A stretch of DNA of 64,000 bases, taken from positions 14,193,386 to 14,257,385 of the forward strand of contig NC_088306.1 of assembly GCF_032854445.1 (NCBI RefSeq). The letters run 5' to 3'. The position numbers and the translations under genes were made by a program. The notes beneath the pieces were generated by a model. That model was not told where the DNA came from and ran no database searches. It worked only from the letters and a program-made list of their open reading frames with translations. Numbering within the stretch: the stretch's first letter is position 1; every line of letters starts with the position of its first letter. This document shows positions 33,333-42,129 of the stretch, one piece after another. Source of the stretch: Liolophura sinensis (Eukaryota > Mollusca > Polyplacophora > Chitonida > Chitonidae).

Positions 33333-33772
33333 GCTGCTCTATATAGAAAGGGTCGCGTCGTATATTGAAATGGAGATTCTTTTCTTGCGGCGTGATATCT
33401 GCACACGGTGTAATATCTGTACCTCGTGCTGTATAGCGTTTGCGCCACACGCGTAGCAACACTAGCACTGTAAGTCTGCCAACGCCTAATAACGCCAGGG
33501 GCGCCCTCCAGTCGGGTGCCTTTGTAGAATCCGGTTCCTTCGGCTGTTCCTTCGTACAATCCGGTTCCTTCGGCTGTTTCTTGGTGGAATCAGCTGCGCC
33601 AAGCAAAGCAGCCTTTGCCTCGCAAAGCTCGTCCTTCAGCCTTGGCCTTTCTCGCTGCAGCACCCGCTCGACCTGCAGCGACTTTTTGAGGATTCTTCGC
33701 AGGGCAGTAATTCGTAGAATCCGCTGTCACCCCCTCCACTTCCTTCGGGCCTTCCGGATTCGTTGTACTCAT
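33313..33772 (-). pseudogene. Basic, proline-rich single-pass membrane protein, frameshifted
   Basis: The likely start is MSTTNPEGPK at 33772. A lysine/alanine/arginine-rich stretch (GRAGAAARKAKAEGRA) is followed by a frame change near 33635. The second frame carries an imperfect repeat (TKKQPKEPDC / TKEQPKEPDS) and a hydrophobic segment (LALLGVGRLTVLVLL), ending at 33313. Basic proteins with a C-terminal membrane anchor are common in the Polinton virion block; a DNA-condensing role is possible but unsupported. Confidence 0.6.
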
Positions 33773-34270
33773 GTTCCTCTGGATCATCATTTCTAGGACA
33801 GCAGTGGTGTTCAAATGAGCAGTGCTCAGTAGTGGTCAGCGCCATGGTTAACGGTGCTAAGTACTTACCATAGCAGTATAGCCAGCAGCTAGCACTGCTA
33901 AGCGTCTGTTCAGCAAATGGGTCGGTGGCGAGCTGTGCCATGAGCTTTGGTCGATTCTCGGGTTGGATTGGTAGGAGCCAGCTGGCCGCCCTTACATATG
34001 ATCTTAAGAATATACCTCCGAGACCGTGAACCATCCGCGCACCGAGCTTAGCCTCGTACCGGGAGTGCAGCCTTTCAACGTCTTCGTCGCTCATGGCGTC
34101 GATCTCAGCGGCTGTTACGTCTTTTCCAGATATCGCTTGACCTGCCCACCCACCGCAAGTGACGCCAGTCTATCCCTGAGCTGCTGTGCATGTTGGCTGG
34201 GCTGTTGGCTGGGCTTCTCCTCCTCCTCCTCTGCGCCCAGAATCTCGTCTATAAGCTCGTCGGTATCCAT
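33636..34270 (-). pseudogene. Conserved-type Polinton virion-block protein, frameshifted
   Basis: Starts at ATG 34270 (MDTDELIDEILGAEEEEE), an acidic N-terminus. A one-base change near 34125 moves the frame; the second frame carries 'MSDEDVERLHSRYEAKLGARM' and a C-terminal part with 'DPFAEQTLSS' and 'YGKYLAPLTMALTTTEHC'. The frame then runs on over the start of the next gene to 33636, so the original stop near 33820 has probably been lost or shifted. It lies between the ATPase and the basic membrane protein. No catalytic motif is visible and the function is unknown. Confidence 0.65.
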
Positions 34271-34295
34271 TATTAATACGTAGGGCCGACTACGT

Positions 34296-34914
34296 CTAAT
34301 ATATAATCTTAGATGAGGCGGGCGTATTAGTCATTAGCAGGAGCTTAGAATGCGGATTGTTCTTGAGCTTCTGTCGAACCTCTGCCTTTTCGCTCTCGGC
34401 CTCGATGATGTGGTTCTCCTCCAGGCATTCGTTGAACAAGTGTCGATCTTTGCAGTGGAATAAAGCCACCCACCTTGTCTGCTCGCGAAAGTATTTCAGG
34501 ACGGCATTGTATTTCAGAGTGAGGACCCAGACGCTTTGCTTTGCATGACGGCCCGAGAAAGCCATGAATGACAGCATTTTTTGTTTCTTCTTCATCGCCT
34601 CCAACGCGCTACAATCATCGATGATGTATAGGGTGGGCTCCCCCTCGAACAATATGTAGAAAGCTCTTAGGCATTCGTTTAGCCGCTCGCCGGGATCAAA
34701 ACAATAACGGGACCTCAGGGTTAGACAGTATCCATCGCCGCCGGTACGCCTCGTTATGCTTAAGAGTAGGGCACAGGATCACAATGTGATGAAAGATACC
34801 GCGGAAAAGCCCCTCAAGCAGGTCCAGCACGAAGACTGTTTTGCCGCAGTTCGTCTGCCCACAGCTAATCGCGCAGTGGGCGTCATCAATAAAGCGCGTT
34901 AACGAATCTACCAT
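34296..34914 (-). pseudogene. FtsK/A32-like DNA-packaging ATPase, one frameshift
   Basis: Genome-packaging ATPase of the Polinton/adenovirus-like group. Walker A is 'CGQTNCGKT' about 20 residues from the start, and Walker B with adjacent acidic pair is 'LYIIDDCSA'. A later arginine-containing stretch (FSGRHAKQSVW, then FREQTRWVALF) fits the sensor/arginine-finger region. A frame change near 34700 between the two Walker motifs breaks the ORF into 34914-34696 and a part ending at 34296. The present start lies in the first copy of a 104-bp tandem duplication; see 34853-35060. It would act at the capsid portal to load DNA. Confidence 0.92.
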
Positions 34915-35060
34915 TCTGGATGTGCAGCATTGCGTCCATAATCACATTGAGATATAGTCTGCCCACAGATAATCGCGCAGTGGGCGTCATCAATAAAGCG
35001 CGTTAACAAATCTACCATTCTGGATGTGCAGCATTGCATCCATAATCACATAGGGATATA
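34853..35060. repeat. 104-bp tandem duplication at the ATPase/capsid gene junction
   Basis: 34853-34956 is repeated as 34957-35060 (gtctgcccacag(c/a)taatcgcg ... cacat(t/a)g(a/g)gatata) with a few mismatches. Copy 1 carries the ATPase start codon; copy 2 carries the end of the capsid gene and a second, now useless, ATPase start at 35018. Confidence 0.95.
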
Positions 35061-36257
35061 CGTTCAACACGCCGGAATCTTCTCTCTCTTTTGTCACCTG
35101 TATCGTAATCCCTTCGCTGGCGTTCTGAACGCGCCTCCCACTGCCATGCAGCTCGTGCAGGTCAAGCCAGAAGGTGTGCTTGTGCGTCAAGAACTCTTCC
35201 AGAGAGACGTCTGCCAGGCCTAAGTCTTTTACGACCCTGGCCACCTCAGGGTCCCGCTTCTTAAGGGATGAGCTGGCGAAGAACCTCTGGACCTCGCCCC
35301 ATTGCTGGTACGCCCGCATGCCCTGGCTGTACAGCTGATTGGGGACCCCTTCTATTGTGACTTCTACTTTGGTGATCTTCGGGTTGTAGAAGGATTCCGA
35401 CCTCCTCCCCCACGGGGTTCTTTTAGCCTCGAACAGCATGAGGATGCCTTTCATTGCTCTCGCTGGAGTGTTCAGGTTTATGTTCCAGAGAGTATCAGAC
35501 TTGTCCTTAACAAACTTTCGGTGGCGGAGGACGCGATCATACAGAATGGAGACGCCCTCGGCAACTGGGTGCGGATCTGTCTAGCGAGCTCCTCATTGGT
35601 GACCATATCGAACTCCAGGCTGATGTTGTCGATGGTGTAAGTCGTGTCATCGTCTGTTGTCTTAATGACCCGGCTGTAATCGTTGAACGTCAGTTCGTAC
35701 TCCAGTCCGTCGGCCAAGGCACTCTGGTAGAATGGCATGTGGCCATCTTGAAGCTCAAAGTCTAGCGGGATGTGGAACCGGCTGCCAAAGGCGTGAGCGA
35801 TGGCTTTTTCTCCAGCATTGTCGTCACTTGCGTCCTCCGCTCCGACTCGAAGTTTAAGCATGTTTTCGCTGCCGATGCCTTGGTAGGCCGCATTCCTCCG
35901 TTCGTTTTTGGTCAGCCATAAGTCGCCGTAGTAATGAAACACATCAGAGTCGTCGATGGACATTACCTCATTCCCGCTGATTCTGATCGTGGTTTTCTTG
36001 ACTACTGCGCGTCCGAGATTCCCTACCACTGTGGCGTTCGGGTAGGATGAATTGATCGTGATCGAGAAGGCCAATCGCACGGTGCCGGGCACAATGACGT
36101 CATTTGGGCCGAGGTTGGGGAAGCGGACCAAGCGTTGTTGATTCTGGTCGATCGTACTCGGGTTGTTGGTGACGACTAAGGACTGCCGTACACCTTGTAC
36201 CCCCCGAGGCTTACGGAGTGTTCTGAAAGGGTTTAGCTTGCGTCCGTATGCATCCAT
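34990..36257 (-). pseudogene. Candidate major capsid protein (double jelly-roll type), one frameshift
   Basis: The largest virion-type protein in the element, about 420 codons from ATG 36257 (MDAYGRKLNPF) to the stop at 34990-34992. It is rich in beta-type segments: 'DVIVPGTVRLAFSITINSSY', 'KKTTIRISGNEVMSIDDSD', 'FHIPLDFELQDGHMPFYQSA', 'YTIDNISLEFDMVT'. The second half has 'KVEVTIEGVPNQLYSQGM'. One frame change lies near 35570. Two beta-rich halves, its length and its position next to the packaging ATPase fit the double jelly-roll capsid protein of Polintons. I assign this by family resemblance and position, not by a structure search; another conserved capsid component is the main alternative. 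Confidence 0.75.
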
Positions 36258-36296
36258 TGTGTGTATTGAAGGTAAACCTTGCAATGTGCAAGGATT
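36258..36296. promoter_or_regulatory. Divergent intergenic gap (39 bp)
   Basis: The start codons of the capsid gene (-, 36257) and the coiled-coil membrane gene (+, 36297) are only 39 bp apart, so both must use overlapping or bidirectional control sequence, possibly lying inside the opposite gene. No TATA box is evident in the gap itself. Confidence 0.4.
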
Positions 36297-37694
36297 ATGG
36301 CAGACTTTGACGTTGATGATCCGTTCGAAGCCCAAGAGGACAATGCCCAAGAGGACTACGCCAAAGACGACGTCGTCGAACAGACCTCTCTCTTTACAGG
36401 TGATGTTGTTCCCAAGGCACCAATATTAGGTACGATCTACGAATCCCAAAAACCAAGGTTGGTCAATAACGCCGTGATGTCTTATTACAAAATCATGGCG
36501 AAGGATGATTGGTATCCCGACTTCCCCCCACTCCGATTTAGCGAAGAAAATAAGTTTATGCTTGTCAATGGGCGTCTGCGACTCGTGAAATACCCAGACT
36601 TGGAACTCACCAACGAAAAGAATGGCGAAACGCTAGCCCTCACAACAATCGCCCGGAGAGGAGGAGGGAGAAGGATTGTTACGAGTCTGGATGGGCTGGG
36701 TTTTGTAGACTGGAATGGAGAAAGCAGAGTGAAAAACAGAAAACAGCCATCGTTGCATCCGGCAGCAGTTGCAGCCCTGGAGACAGCGAGTTCAGAACTC
36801 GGTGCCGCGGCCGCCGAGGCAGATACCTTGGAGCTGAAGGATTTAAACCAAGCAGCGAAAAAGGTCGCTGATGCAGTCCACACACTGGAAACAAGCTTGA
36901 CGGATAGTGAGGTCGGGCGGGTTATTGAAATGATGAACGACCCTCCTCTTCCCATACAAGAGATGAACGACCCTTCTCTCCCCATGCGAGCACTTCTGGA
37001 GCTTAACAAAGCACTGCAGACCTTGGAAGGCGAACACGCGTATAACAACGCCAGGCTGTCAAAATTAGATATGGAAATCGCAGAAGAAAAACAGATGTTG
37101 GGGGAGGTCCCTAATGATGATAATAATAAAGACTTGCGGAGACGGATCGAAGCCCGGATAAAGAATCTCGAGGACGATAGGGTGAACCGGCTCGAAGCAG
37201 CCTCTTTAACGGCTGAAGCCCTGCGCACGCAAATACACCTCATCACGCAGACGATCGATCACATCATACACAAGGATACCACTCTGGCCGAGCGCGTCCG
37301 CACCCTCTTCCGGGAGCAGGGAATAACAGTGGTCTCCATTCTCACGGCATTTGGGATGGCGATCTCGACACTGGGGCTAGCGATAAAGTTGGCGCTGACT
37401 GGCGGGTCCGGCGGGGGCATCCAGCCAACACCACCTCCACCCGACGGGCGTGGTCTTAAAGAATGGGTGAAAAAGCATCTCCAGTCCCTGGAGCGCGCCC
37501 TTGGCAAGCTGGCTGGGAAGGCTGCCGCTGCGATTCCGGGTATTATTGGCAGTATCGTGTTCTGGCTACTGAACCTTCTCGGGAAAGCAGCTGGGTGGCT
37601 GGCCGATAATGTCTGGGCTCTAGTCATCGCAGTAGGTGGCCTAATGCTCGTGGCTGTTCGCAATTATTTAACGCATAGTCCACAGCAGCAGTAA
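36297..37694 (+). CDS. Coiled-coil protein with C-terminal membrane helices (Polinton virion-type)
   Basis: Intact 465-residue ORF; the start MADFDVDDPFEAQ is preferred over the ATG six codons upstream because it leaves a gap to the divergent gene. An acidic N-terminus and a globular part with a tryptophan-rich patch (DDWYPDFPPLRF) are followed by a long charged helical middle (KLDMEIAEEKQML, EARIKNLEDDRVNRLEAA). The C-terminus has three hydrophobic segments: 'VVSILTAFGMAISTLGLAI', 'AAAAIPGIIGSIVFWLLNLL' and 'VWALVIAVGGLMLVAV', with a glycine/proline linker (GGSGGG ... TPPPP). The shape suggests a membrane-interacting virion or entry-type protein; this is inference. Its 3' end overlaps the convergent gene by 27 bp. 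Confidence 0.75.
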   Translation: MADFDVDDPFEAQEDNAQEDYAKDDVVEQTSLFTGDVVPKAPILGTIYESQKPRLVNNAVMSYYKIMAKDDWYPDFPPLRFSEENKFMLVNGRLRLVKYPDLELTNEKNGETLALTTIARRGGGRRIVTSLDGLGFVDWNGESRVKNRKQPSLHPAAVAALETASSELGAAAAEADTLELKDLNQAAKKVADAVHTLETSLTDSEVGRVIEMMNDPPLPIQEMNDPSLPMRALLELNKALQTLEGEHAYNNARLSKLDMEIAEEKQMLGEVPNDDNNKDLRRRIEARIKNLEDDRVNRLEAASLTAEALRTQIHLITQTIDHIIHKDTTLAERVRTLFREQGITVVSILTAFGMAISTLGLAIKLALTGGSGGGIQPTPPPPDGRGLKEWVKKHLQSLERALGKLAGKAAAAIPGIIGSIVFWLLNLLGKAAGWLADNVWALVIAVGGLMLVAVRNYLTHSPQQQ

Positions 37695-38939
37695 GCCGAT
37701 ACCAACCCCAGCGATGACGATGGCTGTCTTCTCCGAATCGTGATTCTTTTCTGCGGTGGGTTGTGGAACGTTTTCTTGTGGCTCAACGAGGGAAGGTGGT
37801 GGGACGCTTTCTTGTGGATCAACGTGGGAAAGTGGGACGCTTTCTTGTGGCTCAACGATCCCGTGGAAAGGTGCGCGCTTGTGCAAAGTGGGCGGTACTT
37901 TAGCGTTCACACCCTCATTGGCGCCTAGCTTCTGGTCCTCTGTGGCCACGACGATTTTGTTGTTGTAGTTCGCCACATGGCCGATCTGCAGAAGCATGTC
38001 GCTGGGGGCCATATATAGGCCTATGCCATACACAAAGTCTACAGCCCTCCGGCATACTGTAGCACGTCCTGGTAGCGTTTGATAGCAGACGGAAGGTCGA
38101 TCGGAGAGGAAATTGCGTCTTCAACGTTCGCGGCAAACTGTTTTTGCGCGTCGAAGGCTGTGCCCGTGCCTAGAATACGCGCCCTTGTTTGCGCTTGGGC
38201 GCCTAGAATAGCCCACACGTATGTCCGGATGGAATCGTTTAGGCGCTCTACGCCCGGCTGCGTGAATTCTTGGGATGTGTCGGAAATGAACGAAGCCCAT
38301 GCCTCCTCGGCGTCCTGCTGGATGTAGTCGACGTGGAGCGCTGTAGGCTTTCTAGAGAACGACATCCTGCTCGGATCGAAGGTCCCATCGCCAACGGTGC
38401 TGTAGCCCGTATTCGTGATATAGTAATATGACGCCGTGATTCACCCCCCTGCGCCTCCAGTCTGTGTGCGTATCTACGTGGAACTCCCTACAAATCTTCT
38501 CATAGGCCCTCTTGTCGTAGGGGTTTTCGAATGTCGCCCACGCTCTGTCTTGCGGCAGGGGGGCCTGGATCTCTTCCAAGACCCGCCTAACTTGGTAATA
38601 CACATGGAACGTGTACAGGGCCCTTATTCGTTGGTCGGGGGCGAGAAGATGGTCTTTTGCAGAGACGCCACAGCCCGTGGTTGCGCACCAGACCGCGAAG
38701 TTCACTTGGTTCTGCCAGAATTGCACAGGATTGGTGTTCCAGGCCCGAACAATGTCATTGCTGGTTATCTGTGGCAGCCGGTACTTAACCAACACATCTG
38801 TGGACTGGACTGGAAAGGCTTTCTTTTCATCGATGTAGATGCCAAATCGCGTGAGCTGCTCTGCGTGGGTTTGGATACTATGAAATGCCCCGGCCTTGTA
38901 AGTGGCCTCTCTATTGAACCTGTAAGCCTCGCTGTTCAT
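37668..38939 (-). pseudogene. Capsid-associated membrane-anchored protein, two frameshifts
   Basis: About 420 codons from MNSEAYRFNREATY (ATG 38939) to the stop at 37668. The first part has 'NFAVWCATTGCGVS' and 'YQVRRVLEEIQAPLPQDRAW'. Frame changes near 38410 and 38045 split it into three ORFs that continue each other directly in sense. The middle holds 'LNDSIRTYVWAILGAQAQT' and the last part 'GLYMAPSDMLLQIGHVANY'. The C-terminus has three imperfect proline-rich repeats (EPQESVP, DPQESVP, EPQENVP) and ends in a membrane anchor (TAIVIAGVGIGLLLLW). No enzyme motif is seen. Position in the virion block suggests a minor capsid or vertex-type component; unproven. Confidence 0.7.
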
Positions 38940-38949
38940 CGTAGCTAAA

Positions 38950-39609
38950 ATGTTCATCACATTGTTTGACATTCTAAATGGGACACAGCACACGCTGCCT
39001 CATGCCCTTAACAACCTCGACGGCCGCCTTAAAACCGTCTTTCGCGAGATAACATTCTACCCAGCCTGGGTGAATATCCAAACCGGAGTGGGCTTCTTGC
39101 TTGAGGGCAAACGTGTTGAAGTGCCGGCGGGCTACTACAATGTCTGTACGCTGGACATGGATATATTCCTCCCGCATGGGATTTCTCTGGGATTGAATGA
39201 AGCCTCGGGCCGCTTAGTCCTTACCCTCCCTAGAAATACCTTCATAATGCTCCAAGAGCTTGTCCCCTTCTTAGGGTTCTCCGACGGGATTGCACCCATA
39301 GGGGGGACTATGGAGGGTGAAAATCTACCTAACTTGGTCACAAACAAAGAAGTCTTCGTGCATTTAGATGAACTGAGCACCTCAGAAAACGTGAGAATAA
39401 CCTCAGATTTCGGTGGCGGTTCAACACTACTTCAGGCCATCGCCGTGACTGGTGAAGGGATAAACTGCGGGAAGACGGTTTCATTTCCCAACCCACAGTA
39501 CAAAGCCTTGCGCGACGACTATATAACGCACTTGACCGTGGCACTTTTAGATAAAAACGGCAAGTATATTAATGTTGGGTACCTTAGTGATACCCTAGAA
39601 ATACAATGA
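38950..39609 (+). CDS. Spike/minor-capsid-like protein 1 (beta-rich, lacks the shared N-terminal module)
   Basis: Intact 219-residue ORF, first of a tandem family of three. Its body (NGTQHTLPHALNNLDGRLK, GFLLEGKRVEVPAG, FSDGIAPIGGTMEGE, FVHLDEL) is shared with the second gene. A central part (SDFGGGSTLLQAIAVTG) is absent from the second. The C-terminus is 'YITHLTVALLDKNGKYI' then 'LEIQ'. Alternating hydrophobic strands suggest a jelly-roll-like fold. It starts 10 bp from the divergent capsid-associated gene and so has no room for the roughly 55-residue N-terminal module of its two paralogues. Its stop overlaps the next start by four bases (ATGA). A virion surface role is inferred. Confidence 0.65.
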   Translation: MFITLFDILNGTQHTLPHALNNLDGRLKTVFREITFYPAWVNIQTGVGFLLEGKRVEVPAGYYNVCTLDMDIFLPHGISLGLNEASGRLVLTLPRNTFIMLQELVPFLGFSDGIAPIGGTMEGENLPNLVTNKEVFVHLDELSTSENVRITSDFGGGSTLLQAIAVTGEGINCGKTVSFPNPQYKALRDDYITHLTVALLDKNGKYINVGYLSDTLEIQ

Positions 39610-40315
39610 GTATGGAGGACGCATCCGTTCCCAGTTCTGCGTTCCTGTCTTTAAGCGACTTGGCAGATGTGTCGGATTTCGAATTAAAAGGCCAGGAAGG
39701 TAAAATCTACGCCTTCGAGTTTAAAAATGGCAAGTACATCCGCAAAAATATTGCGGGGAAACCTGTCGCTTCGAAGTTCATCTCATTGACTTTCGTTCAA
39801 AATGGGACACAGTACAAGCTGCCTCAAGCCCTTAAAAACCTTGACGGCCGCCTTAAAATTGCCGTTTACGAGATAGCATTATTCCCGATCTTCATTTATA
39901 TCCCCCCGGAGTGGGCTTCTTGCTTGATGGCAAACGTGTTGAAGTGCCGTCGGCCTCCTACAATCTCTGTGACCTGAACGAGCTTGTATTAAACACGCAT
40001 GGGGTTTCTCTGAAATTAAATACAACTTCGGGCCGCTTAGTCCTTAGCCTCCCAGAAAATACCTTCATAATGCTCCAAGAGCTTGCCCCCTTCTTAAGGT
40101 TCTCCGACGGGATTGCGCCTATAGGGGGGACTATGGAGGGTAGCACTATACCTAAGATTTTCTCATACAATGAAGTCTTCGTGCATTTAGATGAACTGAA
40201 CACCTACAAAGCCTTGCGCGCCGACAATATAACGCACTTGACCGTATCGCTTTTAGACAGAAAAGGCAATAATTTATATAAAGGGCTCATCACTGCTATC
40301 CTAGAAATACAATAA
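39606..40315 (+). pseudogene. Spike/minor-capsid-like protein 2 (shared N-terminal module plus body), frameshifted
   Basis: Begins with the module 'SLSDLADVSDFELKGQEGK' and 'IYAFEFKNGKYIRK', which recurs at the start of the third gene. It then has a body matching the first gene (NGTQYKLPQALKNLDGRLK, FSDGIAPIGGTMEG). A frame change lies near 39905 at a C-run. Relative to the first gene an in-frame block of about 39 residues is missing between 'HLDELNT' and 'YKALRADNITHL'. It ends LEIQ, like the first copy, with the next start two bases later. Confidence 0.65.
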
Positions 40316-40317
40316 GT

Positions 40318-41142
40318 ATGGTGGACGCAGCCGGTCCCAGCTCTGCGTGCCTGTCTTTAAGCGACTTGGCTGATGTGTCGAAGTTCGAACTTCAAGGCCA
40401 GGAAGGTAAAATCTACGCCTTCGAGTTTAAAAGTGGCAAGTACATCCGCAAAAAGATTCCGGGGCAGGCAGAACCTGCCACGTTTGCTTCCCTTCAAGAT
40501 GTCTCATCCTCTGTAGAGCAAGATCGCAGGTCGCCGTCTGAGGTAATTGAAGAAGAAAAACTCTCTTTAATTCGCTTTGAAGACCGCTTTGCTCTTGCCA
40601 GAGCTCGCGACCCCGATTGGTTGATAGATGTGAAGGTGACCCCGATGACGGCCCAGGCCGCTAGTGGTGTGGTGAAAAATGTTTTCAACTCCGGAGTCTC
40701 TTTCGTGTCGTGGTTACCAACCAGCGACTGTTATATAGCTTTAAATACAAGAGTTTACTTCACACTAACTGCGGCGCCTGGTGTAGGTCCCTTGCGTCTT
40801 GCCGCTCAAACCGATTTTAAACCGTCACTACTACTATCCCCTGGATCTATACTTATCTTCAACCTCATACTTGGCGCGGCCGAACAACACCGTTGCACTT
40901 TGATTACCGGGTTTAAAATAAGGTGGCCTGCGGAGCACGATACAAAGGATCTCAGACTGATGATCAAATTACAGGCCCAGGGCGAACCAATCATCCGGAG
41001 CTCACTCGAGGATATACGAGTCGTCATAGGGGGCGTTTTAAATCTCGATGCAATCAATTTAGAGTGCGGTATACGCCTTCACCGCTTTCGTGTTAGTATT
41101 CCCGATGACGATTTAGAGCTTACCGACGTTGTTGATTCGTAG
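40318..41142 (+). CDS. Spike/fibre-like protein 3 (shared N-terminal module, different C-terminal domain)
   Basis: Intact 274-residue ORF. The first 55 or so residues (SLSDLADVSKFELQGQEGK, IYAFEFKSGKYIRKK) closely match gene 2 at DNA and protein level. After a charged linker (QDRRSPSEVIEEEKLSLI) the rest is unrelated to genes 1 and 2: beta-rich with 'VYFTLTAAPGVGPL', 'SILIFNLILGAAEQ' and 'DIRVVIGGVLNLDA'. A common N-terminus with swapped C-terminal domains is the pattern of virion fibres or spikes that share an anchor. The biological role is inference; no binding motif is visible. Confidence 0.65.
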   Translation: MVDAAGPSSACLSLSDLADVSKFELQGQEGKIYAFEFKSGKYIRKKIPGQAEPATFASLQDVSSSVEQDRRSPSEVIEEEKLSLIRFEDRFALARARDPDWLIDVKVTPMTAQAASGVVKNVFNSGVSFVSWLPTSDCYIALNTRVYFTLTAAPGVGPLRLAAQTDFKPSLLLSPGSILIFNLILGAAEQHRCTLITGFKIRWPAEHDTKDLRLMIKLQAQGEPIIRSSLEDIRVVIGGVLNLDAINLECGIRLHRFRVSIPDDDLELTDVVDS

Positions 41143-41153
41143 GACGGACAATA

Positions 41154-41809
41154 TGGGACGACTGTACCCGGCGATCTCGGATGAAGAGCCGACGGATGAC
41201 CACCCCTTGACCCCTACTGCGTCGATGGTTGAAAACCACCCTGTGGGCGTGGCGCACGCCCATCGCCTGCAGTATATCAGCGAAATACAGAGGCAATCTG
41301 AGCGAGATCTCCGCCGGGCCTTGTACAAAAAGTACCGGCGCGGTGTCTTAGCCGCCGAGGCCCTTGATTCGGCCATGCTCGCGACCGGTTTGGGACTAGG
41401 GGTTGCAGGTGTGGGACTACTCACAACAATAATTCTAGCCCCTGCTGTCTTGGCTATGGAAGCAGCGGCCATAGCTTGCGGTGTTTTAAATGCCACCGGA
41501 AAATTCGTTAGCCGCCGACTTCACGCAAAGGCCAAGAAACATAACGATATACGGCTGTTGGCTGAGGCCAAACTTAACAGCATCCGTGCGCAGGTATCTA
41601 CGGCATTATCTGATGGTGTTATTTCGGACGTAGAGTACAGGCAAGTCGTTCAGGAGCTCCAGAACTACTCTGATCTGAAGCTGGAGATACGCGCTAAGTC
41701 TCGTAAGACATTCAACGCCGTAGAGATCGATGAAAGCACGAAAAAACAGCTTATAGATCGCGGCCGAAAACTAGTTCGGCAAGAGCTGAAAAACGCTCTT
41801 TCCCAATGA
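41154..41809 (+). CDS. Membrane protein with charged C-terminal helices (Polinton accessory)
   Basis: Intact 218-residue ORF starting 11 bp after gene 3. An acidic, proline-containing N-terminus (YPAISDEEPTDDHPLTP) and a basic stretch (RALYKKYRRG) are followed by a glycine/alanine-rich hydrophobic hairpin (GLGLGVAGVGLLTTIILAPAV). A long charged helical C-terminus contains 'EYRQVVQELQNYSDLKLE'. It is not recognised as an enzyme. It may be a virion membrane or internal protein by position. Confidence 0.65.
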
Positions 41810-41820
41810 TGTTCTGGGGG

Positions 41821-42069
41821 TTAGGGTTGTTGCCTCATTAGCTCGGGCAGCAGCCGGCTTTCATAATACTGCCGGATGGGCTCGGGGTGCACCACCGAAG
41901 CGCACACGTCGTTGGTGAAGAGCTTCAGCACGAGCAGCCGTCCCGCGTTGACGCGTCCGTCTTCAAACATGCTGTGGGTGACTTCTTTGTAGCCTCGCAA
42001 GTCTTGCACCGCGCCGACTAACTTCGCCCAAATAGGCTGGCTGGTCGTTTCCATCGCGGGAGATCCCAT
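41821..42069 (-). CDS. Small hypothetical protein at the Polinton right end
   Basis: Intact 82-residue ORF (MGSPAMETTSQPIW) read from near the right terminal repeat inward, ending 11 bp from the convergent membrane-protein gene. Mixed charged/hydrophobic composition, one cysteine, no membrane segment and no motif that I recognise. Its start lies 60 bp from the terminal repeat, mirroring the zinc-ribbon gene at the other end. Confidence 0.5.
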   Translation of the reverse strand: MGSPAMETTSQPIWAKLVGAVQDLRGYKEVTHSMFEDGRVNAGRLLVLKLFTNDVCASVVHPEPIRQYYESRLLPELMRQQP

Positions 42070-42129
42070 GATTATTCATTGTATTCGCTGTATACCTAAT
42101 AAGAAATTTCGATAACCATAAGACCCTCC

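Noticed and set aside
36485-37246. 253-codon minus-strand ORF opposite the coiled-coil membrane gene
   Set aside because: It is a shadow of the intact plus-strand gene, rich in Ser/Arg from antisense reading, with no features of its own.
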